Source: Symsagittifera roscoffensis (Eukaryota; Xenacoelomorpha; Acoela; Convolutidae). From it: DNA of 64,000 nt. The translations under genes and the position numbers were made by a program. Below are positions 44,459 to 54,711 of this stretch, piece after piece; the first letter of the stretch is position 1, and every line of letters starts with the position of its first letter. Location of the stretch: assembly GCF_963678635.1 (NCBI RefSeq), contig NC_087063.1, positions 54,263,074-54,327,073 on the forward strand, given 5' to 3'. The notes below the pieces were generated by a model. It worked only from the letters and a program-made list of their open reading frames with translations. It searched no databases and had not been told where the DNA came from.

Positions 44459-46734
44459 ACGCGGTAACGATTAAAGATGCGTACCCGATACCGCGAATAG
44501 ACGAGAGCCTATCTAAACTTGGTGATGCAAAGTTCTTCACCACATTGGACTTGGGTTCTGCCTTCTGGCAGGTTCCTTTGCGGAAGAAGGATAGGGAAAA
44601 AACCGGTTTCGCGTGCGAATTGGGGTTGTACCAGTGGAAGAGGATGCCCTTCGGCTTGTGCAATGCAACGGCCACTTTTCAAAGACTGATGGCTCAGGCT
44701 TTGACGAGAGTAACCAAGAAGTACGGGAATCTCGTGATGTGTTACGTGGATGACGTGGTCATAGCGACACCTACCCTGGAAGACCACATTGATAGACTCG
44801 ATGAGGTCTTCGGATGTATGAAAAGAGCAGGATTAAAGTGCAAACCATCGAAATGTGAAATCCTTAGGGATTCGATAAATTACCTAGGAAGGATGGTGGA
44901 TAGGCATGGCGTGAGGCCGGACCCGGAAGCAGTGGAAGCAGTGTTGACATGGAAAGCTCCTAGAACGGACACACAGCTCATGAGCTTCCTAGGGTTTGCC
45001 AATTACTACCGTGAATTCATTAAAGGATATGCGGACAAGGTGTCTCCGATGCAGAAGCTGATGCGCAACAAAGGGAAGAAGTTCGAATGGAACGATGAGG
45101 CACAGGTTGCATTCGAGAACATAAAGCCGGAACTGTGCGAAGCGCCAGTGCTGGGCATGCCTACAGAAAATGGCATGTATGTTCTCGACACAGACGCATC
45201 GGTGGTGGCCATCTCAGGAATCTTGCATCAAGAGCAAGAATGGAACGGAAGAACAGTTCTCCGTCCCATTGCATACGGCAGCAAGGTCTTGAGTGACACA
45301 GAGATGAAATATGGCGCACCAAAAGCAGAGATGTTTGCAGTAGTCACCTTCGTGGAAAAGTACCGTGCATACTTGGGGAGCGCTCCCTTCAAGTTACGCG
45401 TGGACAACAGAGCGTTATCCTGGTTGAAGACTTACTCGATGGATCAGAGTTATATTGGTAGATGGATAGTAAGATTAGATGGCTACCATATGATAATCGA
45501 ACATAGGATGCGTGATAAACACCAGAATGCTGACAGCCTCAGCAAGAAAACTGAGTTCTATGAAAGATTGGAGCAGAAGCAGGCCAATCAGGCGGAAATA
45601 AAGGAGGGATTCTCGTTTCTGGACAAAGAAACTTATGAAGCGCTTCCCTTAACGAGATGGTTGGATAAGTCTGGACATCCAATTCCAGGGCACCCTGAGT
45701 TACCTGTAGAGAAAGCAGCCGAGATAAAGATCCTGTCCAAGGAGGACCCGGTACCGTTGGATTTGTTGCTGCGCTCGAACCTGGTCCAGCAAGAACTCTC
45801 TCGCATGAATATAAACAGCCTCTCATTATTGGATAAAACGGTGCAGGTCACACCACAAGTGATGCGGATGCTGGGTGGATTGTTAGAAAGAGAAGTGACC
45901 AGAGATGACCCCGAGTGGACAGCAGCAGTGGCATCGCTAACAGTCAGTGAGAAGGTGAATATCATGCCGTTCAGACGACAGCACGAAGAGAACGAGAGGG
46001 ATTGTAGGACAATAGTTCAGCAACTAGTATCCTCAATACCCCAAGAGATTTTAACCAGTACTTCTTACGGACAGAAAGAACAGGGGAGCAGCAAGCGAAA
46101 GAAAACCGTCACCTTTGTAGACCGGGATAAAGAGGGTGAAGTGGTAGAACACAATCTGCTGCAAGACTATTTGTCCGGGGAGAAGGATGATGAGAAGAAC
46201 CAGCGATCACAAGATCAACACCCGGGACGAGAAAATCTGTCCGGGGAGTCTGAGATAGACGAGAAAATTCCTGATGAGAAACAGGACCTAGAGAACAAGG
46301 TTTTGTCCGGGGAGTTCAGATGGATGCGAAGAAAGTACAGACATGATCTGGAGGAGCGTGCTGTCTCCAGCACAACACCTTCGACGGATGATAATTCGGA
46401 AAGCTCAAGAATGGACACCTACTCAGACAGGAATTCGAACTCGGGATCAGAACTGTCAGAACTAGCGATACACACGCTACTAGTGGAAACTCGGGCAAGG
46501 GACCTGGACAGAGAGGTGTATCAGGATCCTGACAGTGATCGCTACCTAATACCAAGTGAAAGAGTCATTGACAACGCAGCGGATGACTTAGAAACAATAG
46601 CGGTATCGAAACGGTCGATGAGCTTATTGCCACAGAAAGAGGCAGTCAGGACTGATCTTCAACCGTTTCAGCAAGAAACACAACCGTTGGCGAAGATTTG
46701 GTGGAAGAAGACACACATCAGCCCAACGAGCTGA
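44386..46734 (+). CDS. pol: Unit 2: RT-RNase H (partial, open)
   Basis: RT coding proper starts near 44425 (QLRFCCDFRYLN). YVDD, RNase H and the linker with three LSGE are all present in one open frame that stops at 46734 at the same 10-base-deletion site as unit 1. A Lys-to-Asn change (INYLGR) distinguishes it. It has no initiation context; probably a non-functional duplicate. Confidence 0.85.
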   Translation: MGLRGSHGEKERGQLRFCCDFRYLNAVTIKDAYPIPRIDESLSKLGDAKFFTTLDLGSAFWQVPLRKKDREKTGFACELGLYQWKRMPFGLCNATATFQRLMAQALTRVTKKYGNLVMCYVDDVVIATPTLEDHIDRLDEVFGCMKRAGLKCKPSKCEILRDSINYLGRMVDRHGVRPDPEAVEAVLTWKAPRTDTQLMSFLGFANYYREFIKGYADKVSPMQKLMRNKGKKFEWNDEAQVAFENIKPELCEAPVLGMPTENGMYVLDTDASVVAISGILHQEQEWNGRTVLRPIAYGSKVLSDTEMKYGAPKAEMFAVVTFVEKYRAYLGSAPFKLRVDNRALSWLKTYSMDQSYIGRWIVRLDGYHMIIEHRMRDKHQNADSLSKKTEFYERLEQKQANQAEIKEGFSFLDKETYEALPLTRWLDKSGHPIPGHPELPVEKAAEIKILSKEDPVPLDLLLRSNLVQQELSRMNINSLSLLDKTVQVTPQVMRMLGGLLEREVTRDDPEWTAAVASLTVSEKVNIMPFRRQHEENERDCRTIVQQLVSSIPQEILTSTSYGQKEQGSSKRKKTVTFVDRDKEGEVVEHNLLQDYLSGEKDDEKNQRSQDQHPGRENLSGESEIDEKIPDEKQDLENKVLSGEFRWMRRKYRHDLEERAVSSTTPSTDDNSESSRMDTYSDRNSNSGSELSELAIHTLLVETRARDLDREVYQDPDSDRYLIPSERVIDNAADDLETIAVSKRSMSLLPQKEAVRTDLQPFQQETQPLAKIWWKKTHISPTS

Positions 46735-48458
46735 ATAGTCAGATGAGGGTCATGAAGAAGTACTTGAAGGCGAGATACAGACTCTCGGACCTTCTAAGGG
46801 CGCAGAGAAATGATCGCATGACAAGCAACCTAAAAAGGTGGATAGAAAACGGTGCACCAGACAAAGGTGACCTGGAAGAAGACAGCTATAGGATCCTGAG
46901 ACAATACTTCATGCAGAAGGAGGAGAGATTATATCTGAACAAGGACGGGATCGTGGCTTGCAGGAGAAGAGAAGATGACAAGGTCTTATACAAATATAAC
47001 GCGATAGTGTTGCCGCAACTCTATCAGACAGAACTATTATTCAGGTCGCATGATCAGATGGGCCATCAAGGGATCGACAAAGTGTATCAGAGGATCCTGA
47101 AGCGCTTTGAGTGGCCTGGAATGAAAAAGGCATGTGAGAAATGGGTAACAGCGTGCCTGTCATGCCAACAGGTCAAGGATCCAAGGAAATTACGATTTCC
47201 TTTACAATCGATTGAGTCGTCTGAATTCAACGAGGTGGTGCAGTTAGATCACCAGAAGATATGCATGACAGACAGCGGTTATAACCAAGTCTTGGTCATG
47301 ATAGATCACTTCACGAAGTATGCAGAGGCCGTGCCCTGCATAACTGCCTCGGCGGAAGAGATATGCGACCACCTGATCAACACGTGGATAGCAAGACATG
47401 GTTGTCCGATGACGTTTCAATCGGATAATGGAACAGCTTTCGTAGGAGAGCTTACGAAAGAGCTTATGAGACGCTCACAGGTCGCTCAGGCTCACTCCAC
47501 GACATACCACCCTCAAACGAATGGCCTAGTGGAAAGACAGAATAGGACGTTAGTGTCGATGCTGAGGGTATATTGTTCCAGGTACATGACTGATTGGGAC
47601 AGATACCTTCCACAGGTGATGGGAGCTTATAATAGCACGCAACACTCCACCACTGGAGTCAGTCCACATATGATGCTAACTGGACACGAAAAGTCTTTAC
47701 CCTTAACCTTCTTCTACCCAGAGTATGAGGGAAAGAAAACATCTCCACAGGTTTACGTAAGGGATGTGATCAGACGTCAACAGGAGTTGAACGATCTGTG
47801 CAGACGAAATACTCAGCAAGCACAGGCAAGGCAAAGGAAAAGATTCGACAAGAAAGCAGCTGGCGCAAAAGCTTACTCGGTGGGAGACTACGTATGGGTA
47901 TTTCAGAACGTTATACCACCGAAAGGAACAAAGAAGCTTCTAAAAAAGTGGAGGGAACCCTTCATGATTACGGAGGTGCACCAAGAGGGACGCTTTTATA
48001 GACTGAGTACTGGCCGAGCCGCCCACTACGAGAACATCAAGCCACACAATCCATCGACAGAAGACTTGTGTATACCTGCAGACAAGGAAGAAGGGGATTA
48101 TCTAATGATGGATCCTGCTTGTGAGGTCAATGAAAAGGGCACCAGGGAGAAGAACGATGGAAACGAAGTCGTAGAGGAAGGTACGGATACACCATTGGAC
48201 CTGGATCCAAACGAACAGATCGAAGCGGACGATGAAACCTTACCCTACGCAGAGGAAGATTGGCAGGATCCCGAACAGACAGAGGTTCCCAAGAACTTGG
48301 AACCAGATCTTCCGTTCACGATGCAGACTCGTCAGAAGGACGGGACGAGACCAAGAAAGAAATACAATCCTTACAATCCAAATGAGCTTCCTGGTGGTAG
48401 AGAATCTGGACGACGCCGACCAGTTCATCTTGGGCAGAGACTTTGTCAGGAATTTTGA
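46698..48458 (+). CDS. pol: Unit 2: integrase
   Basis: Same structure as the unit 1 integrase, with HHCC, DD35E and KKWREPFMIT. The first core motif is VVQLDHQK (Ile to Leu). The frame again runs 25 codons past the next junction (48382). Confidence 0.85.
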   Translation: MVEEDTHQPNELNSQMRVMKKYLKARYRLSDLLRAQRNDRMTSNLKRWIENGAPDKGDLEEDSYRILRQYFMQKEERLYLNKDGIVACRRREDDKVLYKYNAIVLPQLYQTELLFRSHDQMGHQGIDKVYQRILKRFEWPGMKKACEKWVTACLSCQQVKDPRKLRFPLQSIESSEFNEVVQLDHQKICMTDSGYNQVLVMIDHFTKYAEAVPCITASAEEICDHLINTWIARHGCPMTFQSDNGTAFVGELTKELMRRSQVAQAHSTTYHPQTNGLVERQNRTLVSMLRVYCSRYMTDWDRYLPQVMGAYNSTQHSTTGVSPHMMLTGHEKSLPLTFFYPEYEGKKTSPQVYVRDVIRRQQELNDLCRRNTQQAQARQRKRFDKKAAGAKAYSVGDYVWVFQNVIPPKGTKKLLKKWREPFMITEVHQEGRFYRLSTGRAAHYENIKPHNPSTEDLCIPADKEEGDYLMMDPACEVNEKGTREKNDGNEVVEEGTDTPLDLDPNEQIEADDETLPYAEEDWQDPEQTEVPKNLEPDLPFTMQTRQKDGTRPRKKYNPYNPNELPGGRESGRRRPVHLGQRLCQEF

Positions 48459-49671
48459 GGTGATGATTGACTTGAACAACGGTCTAATACGGATTAGAAA
48501 CCCGGACCGAAAGTATGTTAAGAGACCAATCAATAGGATAATAACAGACGAAAATAAGGTACCAGTTTTTTTGGATAGGAAAGTAAAATTACAACCAGGA
48601 CAAGCTGTAGTAGCAATTTTTAGAATGAGAAATTTAAATTCGTTAAGTGATAGTAAACAGGTTTGCTTAGTACCGAATCCAAATAGTCAGAGTTCGGTGA
48701 TTTTAGGCCGGAGCTTCTCGGTAACGCGAAATGGACTGTGTGTCAGTGTGTTGTTGAACACACTGGACACCACGGTTTCAATCCAGCGTGGAAAGAAGCT
48801 TGGCTACGCTTTGCCGATGAGGACCGACTATGAGGAGACACAAAACTTGAAGAAATATAGTGTGAAAGACTGTCCTTATCATGCAAATAAAGATAAAATT
48901 TTAAAGAGAATTAATGAATTAAAATCTATTCATAAATTGATTTCAATGAAATCCGAAACGGACGACGGCTTATCAAGCTGCTCGAATTTTCCGGAACGCC
49001 CCTCGTCATATGAACTAGATTCTGACAAACCGGTTTTGCCAGAAATAGAACATTTAAAAGGGAAAATAGGTGAGGGAGATTTTGAAAAATTGCGGGACCT
49101 CCTAAATCGGAACGCCGATGTATTTTCAAAACATAAGGCGGACATCGGTTGCTGTAGTTTCGTCGAACACGAAATCGAACTAGAAGAGGGCGCCGTTCCC
49201 AAAAGGGAAGGCGCAAGGCGAATGACGCCACATAAATCGGAAGCGTGCCGAGCGGAAATAGAAATGTTGCTTGAATACGACATGATAGAACCGAAATCGC
49301 CGTGGGCTTGCGGGGTAGTCATGGCGAAAAAGAAAGGGGGGCAGCTTAGATTTTGTTGCGACTTTCGTTACTTGAACGCGGTAACGATTAAAGATGCGTA
49401 CCCGATACCGCGAATAGACGAGAGCCTATCTAAACTTGGTGATGCAAAGTTCTTCACCACATTGGACTTGGGTTCTGCCTTCTGGCAGGTTCCTTTGCGG
49501 AAGAAGGATAGGGAAAAAACCGGTTTCGCGTGCGAATTGGGGTTGTACCAGTGGAAGAGGATAACCCTTCGGCTTGTGCAATGCAACGGCCACTTTTCAA
49601 AGACTGATGGCTCAGGCTTTGACGAGAGTAACCAAGAAGTACGGGAATCTCGTGATGTGTTACGTGGATGA
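48382..49671 (+). pseudogene. pol: Unit 3: protease C-terminus and RT start
   Basis: The G run lost in unit 2 is intact here, so the frame reads on to the RT thumb/palm border, where GATAACCC replaces GATGCCC (about 49562). That single-base insertion breaks the MPFGLCNA block and ends the frame at 49671. Confidence 0.85.
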
Positions 49672-51652
49672 CGTGGTCATAGCGACACCTACCCTGGAAG
49701 ACCACATTGATAGACTCGATGAGGTCTTCGGATGTATGAAAAGAGCAGGATTAAAGTGCAAACCATCGAAATGTGAAATCCTTAGGGATTCGATAAAGTA
49801 CCTAGGAAGGATGGTGGATAGGCATGGCGTGAGGCCGGACCCGGAAGCAGTGGAAGCAGTGTTGACATAGAAAGCTCCTAGAACGGACACACAGCTCATG
49901 AGCTTCCTAGGGTTTGCCAATTACTACCGTGAATTCATTAAAGGATATGCGGACAAGGTGTCTCCGATGCAGAAGCTGATGCGCAACAAAGGGAAGAAGT
50001 TCGAATGGAACGATGAGGCACAGGTTGCATTCGAGAACATAAAGCGGGAACTGTGCGAAGCGCCAGTGCTGGGCATGCCTACAGAAAATGGCATGTATGT
50101 TCTCGACACAGACGCATCGGTGGTGGCCATCTCAGGAATCTTGCATCAAGAGCAGGAATGGAACGGAAGAACAGTTCTCCGTCCCATTGCATACGGCAGC
50201 AAGGTCTTGAGTGACACAGAGATGAAATATGGCGCACCAAAAGCAGAGATGTTTGCAGTAGTCACCTTCGTGGAAAAGTACCGTGCATACTTGGGGAGCG
50301 CTCCCTTCAAGTTACGCGTGGACAACAGAGCGTTATCCTGGTTGAAGACTTACTCGATGGATCAGAGTTATATTGGTAGATGGATAGTAAGATTAGATGG
50401 CTACCATATGATAATCGAACATAGGATGCGTGATAAACACCAGAATGCTGACAGCCTCAGCAAGAAAACTGAGTTCTATGAAAGATTGGAGCAGAAGCAG
50501 GCCAATCAGGCGGAAATAAAGGAGGGATTCTCGTTTCTGGACAAAGAAACTTATGAAGCGCTTCCCTTAACGAGATGGTTGGATAAGTCTGGACATCCAA
50601 TTCCAGGGCACCCTGAGTTACCTGTAGAGAAAGCAGCCGAGATAAAGATCCTGTCCAAGGAGGACCCGGTACCGTTGGATTTGTTGCTGCGCTCGAACCT
50701 GGTCCAGCAAGAACTCTCTCGCATGAATATAAACAGCCTCTCATTATTGGATAAAACGGTGCAGGTCACACCACAAGTGATGCGGATGCTGGGTGGATTG
50801 TTAGAAAGAGAAGTGACCAGAGATGACCCCGAGTGGACAGCAGCAGTGGCATCGCTAACAGTCAGTGAGAAGGTGAAGATCATGCCGTTCAGACGACAGC
50901 ACGAAGAGAACGAGAGGGATTGTAGGACAATAGTTCAGCAACTAGTATCCTCAATACCCCAAGAGATTTTAACCAGTACTTCTTACGGACAGAAAGAACA
51001 GGGGGGCAGCAAGCGAAAGAAAACCGTCACCTTTGTAGACCGGGATAAAGAGGGTGAAGTGGTAGAACACAATCTGCTGCAAGACTATTTGTCCGGGGAG
51101 AAGGATGATGAGAAGAACCAGCGATCACAAGATCAACACCCGGGACGAGAAAATCTGTCCGGGGAGTCTGAGATAGACGAAAAAATTCCTGATGAGAAAC
51201 AGGACCTAGAGAACAAGGTTTTGTCCGGGGAGTTCAGATGGATGCGAAGAAAGTACAGACATGATCTGGAGGAGCGTGCTGTCTCCAGCACAACACCTTC
51301 GACGGATGATAATTCGGAAAGCTCAAGAATGGACACCTACTCAGACAGGAATTCGAACTCGGGATCAGAACTGTCAGAACTAGCGATACACACGCTACTA
51401 GTGGAAACTCGGGCAAGGGACCTGGACAGAGAGGTGTATCAGGATCCTGACAGTGATCGCTACCTAATACCAAGTGAAAGAGTCATTGACAACGCAGCGG
51501 ATGACTTAGAAACAATAGCGGTATCGAAACGGTCGATGAGCTTATTGCCACAGAAAGAGGCAGTCAGGACTGATCTTCAACCGTTTCAGCAAGAAACACA
51601 ACCGTTGGCGAAGATTTGGTGGAAGAAGACACACATCAGCCCAACGAGCTGA
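49574..51652 (+). pseudogene. pol: Unit 3: RT-RNase H, interrupted by stop
   Basis: The frame from 49574 contains YVDD and ends at 49870, where a Trp codon of units 1 and 2 (TGG) is TAG. It resumes at 49898 (MSFLGFANYYREF) and continues through RNase H and the three LSGE repeats to 51652. The retained identity shows that the break is recent. Confidence 0.88.
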
Positions 51653-52347
51653 ATAGTCAGATGAGGGTCATGAAGAAGTACTTGAAGGCGAGATACAGAC
51701 TCTCGGACCTTCTAAGGGCGCAGAGAAATGATCGCATGACAAGCAACCTAAAAAGGTGGATAGAAAACGGTGCACCAGACAAAGGTGACCTGGAAGAAGA
51801 CAGCTATAGGATCCTGAGACAATACTTCATGCAGAAGGAGGAGAGATTATATCTGAACAAGGACGGGATCGTGGCTTGCAGGAGAAGAGAAGAAGACAAG
51901 GTCTTATACAAATATAACGCGATAGTGTTGCCGCAACTCTATCAGACAGAACTATTATTCAGGTCGCATGATCAGATGGGCCATCAAGGGATCGACAAAG
52001 TGTATCAGAGGATCCTGAAGCGCTTTGAGTGGCCTGGAATGAAAAAGGCATGTGAGAAATGGGTAACAGCGTGCCTGTCATGCCAACAGGTCAAGGATCC
52101 AAGGAAATTACGATTTCCTTTACAATCGATTGAGTCGTCTGAATTCAACGAGGTGGTGCAGTTAGATCACCAGAAGATATGCATGACAGACAGCGGTTAT
52201 AACCAAGTCTTGGTCATGATAGATCACTTCACGAAGTATGCAGAGGCCGTGCCCTGCATAACTGCCTCGGAAGGAAGAGATATGCGACCACCTGATCAAC
52301 ACGTGGATAGCAAGACATGGTTGTCCGATGACGTTTCAATCGGATAA
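51616..52347 (+). pseudogene. pol: Unit 3: integrase N-terminal part (frameshifted)
   Basis: HHCC module and the first core Asp (VVQLDH). At 52268 CGGAAGGAAG replaces CGGCGGAAG, a one-base gain that moves the second half into the next frame. Confidence 0.88.
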
Positions 52348-54322
52348 TGGAACAGCTTTCGTAGGAGAGCTTACGAAAGAGCTTATGAGACGCTCACAGG
52401 TCGCTCAGGCTCACTCCACGACATACCACCCTCAAACGAATGGCCTAGTGGAAAGACAGAATAGGACGTTAGTGTCGATGCTGAGGGTATATTGTTCCAG
52501 GTACATGACTGATTGGGACAGATACCTTCCACAGGTGATGGGAGCTTATAATAGCACGCAACACTCCACCACTGGAGTCAGTCCACATATGATGCTAACT
52601 GGACACGAAAAGTCTTTACCCTTAACCTTCTTCTACCCAGAGTATGAGGGAAAGAAAACATCTCCACAGGTTTACGTAAGGGATGTGATCAGACGTCAAC
52701 AGGAGTTGAACGATCTGTGCAGACGAAATACTCAGCAAGCACAGGCAAGGCAAAGGAAAAGATTCGACAAGAAAGCAGCTGGCGCAAAAGCTTACTCGGT
52801 GGGAGACTACGTATGGGTATTTCAGAACGTTATACCACCGAAAGGAACAAAGAAGCTTCTAAAAAAGTGGAGGGAACCCTTCATGATTACGGAGGTGCAC
52901 CAAGAGGGACGCTTTTATAGACTGAGTACTGGCCGAGCCGCCCACTACGAGAACATCAAGCCACACAATCCATCGACAGAAGACTTGTGTATACCTGCAG
53001 ACAAGGAAGAAGGGGATTATCTAATGATGGATCCTGCTTGTGAGGTCAATGAAAAGGGCACCAGGGAGAAGAACGATGGAAACGAAGTCGTAGAGGAAGG
53101 TACGGATACACCATTGGACCTGGATCCAAACGAACAGATCGAAGCGGACGATGAAACCTTACCCTACGCAGAGGAAGATTGGCAGGATCCCGAACAGACA
53201 GAGGTTCCCAAGAACTTGGAACCAGATCTTCCGTTCACGATGCAGACTCGTCAGAAGGACGGGACGAGACCAAGAAAGAAATACAATCCTAACGGTGACG
53301 ACTTTGTAGTGGATAGGATAGATCTAAAGAAAATAGTGGAGGAAGTAGTGGGTTTAGAGGAAATAACTGTGTCACAAGACATTGACATAGTCGATGATCA
53401 CAACGATGAGTGGGTTGACGACTGGTCGAAACCCGAGGTAGAATTCGACGATGAGCAACAGCAGTCAAATGAACAAGACCTGACGAACCTGCGTGTCTTA
53501 GAGTGGCTGAACGAAATGACATCAGACCCTAAAGAGACCAGCGTTACGATTCAAGACGTAGATCGTGAAAGCGCGAAATACATCAAGACCGAACGAGATG
53601 ATCCTTCCTGGGCTGCCCAGGAAGGACAACTTCTCATTCCAGCTTCTAACCTTGACTTAATACCCGGTATGCGATCGACGGGGACGCCGATGGATATTTT
53701 TGTCCGGGGAGTGGGGGTAGGACTTACCCACACTGAAAACTTGATAATAAAAAAATTGAGAATAGCAAGAGAAACAGGAGACTTAGAAGCAGAAACAGGT
53801 GAAGAACCTAAGAAACCTGACATAGGCAGGGTAGTTGAGTCATATTTTAATTTACCAAATGAATATTCTAGTAACATAATACTAACAGACAGTGATTTCA
53901 TACTCACAAACAGAACATGTGCGATAGCAATCACCGCAGACATGAGTTTTAGGACAGCGCTAGCGGCAGATTTTAAGAGGGAATATAAAAACGTGGAATT
54001 CCTTTGGAAGCAAAGACCAGGGATAGGGGGCGTAGCAGCCTTACCTCCGGCGGTGTCGCAGATACCGGGAAAGTACTTGTGCTTCTTGGTAACGAGGGCG
54101 ACAGAGAAGCAGCACGTGGACCCAGAAAACCTAGTCTTATCTTTGACGAGGCTGAGGGACTTCCTTGTGGAAATGGACGTGAAGGAGCTCTCGCTTCCAG
54201 TGTACGATCCAAACAGAGGAAGACTGCATCCTCGGGAATTGTACGCGCTTGTACACGTGATATTCTCTGATACGAACATACAAGTATATCTACACAAGAA
54301 ACCTTACTTAAGTATAGGCTGA
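52328..54322 (+). CDS. pol: Integrase core end, tail and C-terminal macro domain (element C)
   Basis: 664 codons. Residues 1-45 hold the last part of the IN core with the catalytic Glu; about 180 the KKWREPFMIT motif; 220-500 a long acidic tail; about 515-660 a macro domain (LTDSDFILTNRT, AIAITADMSF, LAADFKREYKN, RPGIGGVAAL, GKYLCFLVTRA, LRDFLVEMDVKELSLP, HVIFSDTNIQVYL). The order and spacing match the TARG1/OARD1-Poa1p macro family, which recognises ADP-ribose. The family's catalytic loop (GCGLD in human OARD1, as I remember it) reads YDPNRGRLH here and in B, so hydrolysis may be lost while binding remains. Integrase and macro are one frame here; in B they are in different phases. Confidence 0.85.
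   Translation: MTFQSDNGTAFVGELTKELMRRSQVAQAHSTTYHPQTNGLVERQNRTLVSMLRVYCSRYMTDWDRYLPQVMGAYNSTQHSTTGVSPHMMLTGHEKSLPLTFFYPEYEGKKTSPQVYVRDVIRRQQELNDLCRRNTQQAQARQRKRFDKKAAGAKAYSVGDYVWVFQNVIPPKGTKKLLKKWREPFMITEVHQEGRFYRLSTGRAAHYENIKPHNPSTEDLCIPADKEEGDYLMMDPACEVNEKGTREKNDGNEVVEEGTDTPLDLDPNEQIEADDETLPYAEEDWQDPEQTEVPKNLEPDLPFTMQTRQKDGTRPRKKYNPNGDDFVVDRIDLKKIVEEVVGLEEITVSQDIDIVDDHNDEWVDDWSKPEVEFDDEQQQSNEQDLTNLRVLEWLNEMTSDPKETSVTIQDVDRESAKYIKTERDDPSWAAQEGQLLIPASNLDLIPGMRSTGTPMDIFVRGVGVGLTHTENLIIKKLRIARETGDLEAETGEEPKKPDIGRVVESYFNLPNEYSSNIILTDSDFILTNRTCAIAITADMSFRTALAADFKREYKNVEFLWKQRPGIGGVAALPPAVSQIPGKYLCFLVTRATEKQHVDPENLVLSLTRLRDFLVEMDVKELSLPVYDPNRGRLHPRELYALVHVIFSDTNIQVYLHKKPYLSIG
53698..53712 (+). other. 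TTTTGTCCGGGGAGT motif between integrase tail and macro domain
   Basis: Identical over 15 bases to the third linker motif (41385-41399) but read here in a different phase (FVRGV rather than LSGE). B has the same 15 bases at the same place (18130-18116), read as LSGE and followed by a stop. Confidence 0.85.
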
Positions 54323-54711
54323 GTGATGTGCGAAAGAGTGTTAGGTCAAAAACTAAGTTGCATGTGATATGTGTGTTATGTTATGTTATGTGTTAGGTTA
54401 TTAAGATCATGGGTAAGTAGGGGTTAGTGACCATGAACAACTAAATGACGATCTTGGGAATAGATCCAAAGTTTGGACTGTCCAATCTTAGGTCGAATTC
54501 CAAAATTTTAGAAACCAATTGATTTTAATAAATTTTAGGATAAATATCTTTTTATCTGAACTGTCTTTAAGCAAATTTTAACGATATATGTTAAGGTGAA
54601 ACTGACAAGTGTGACATTCGTGATTTCTTTTCTAGATCCTGATTGATCGTTTAAATTACTCACTTGAGTCAAATTATCAAATTGAATCAAATCAAACTTG
54701 GAAAGAACAGT
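54323..54711 (+). other. Spacer between cistron 1 and cistron 2, element C
   Basis: Noncoding, aligned with B 17522-17127. It contains a TTATG-type simple repeat (54,375-54,400), A/T-rich sequence and the candidate acceptor TTCTTTTCTAG (54,625-54,635), 77 bases before the next ATG. No gene seen. Confidence 0.7.
54625..54635 (+). promoter_or_regulatory. Candidate 3' splice site upstream of cistron 2, element C
   Basis: TTCTTTTCTAG followed by ATCCTGATTGATC, conserved with B in sequence and position. A possible acceptor for a spliced or trans-spliced cistron 2 mRNA. A donor-like GGGTAAGAA exists in the LTR (31458). Confidence 0.45.

Larger units (their letters stand above)
43466..48381 (+). 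repeat. Triplication unit 2 (4,916 bp)
   Basis: Almost identical to units 1 and 3. It shares several single-base states with unit 3 against unit 1 (for example GTTAGATC, GACTTGTG, GACAAGG in the integrase region), so units 2 and 3 are the closer pair. Confidence 0.93.
48382..53290 (+). repeat. Triplication unit 3 (about 4.9 kb)
   Basis: The last unit continues into unique downstream sequence at AATCCTAACGGTGACG (53287), whereas units 1 and 2 jump back to ATGAGCTTCC. It carries two one-base insertions and one stop not present in the others. Confidence 0.93.
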
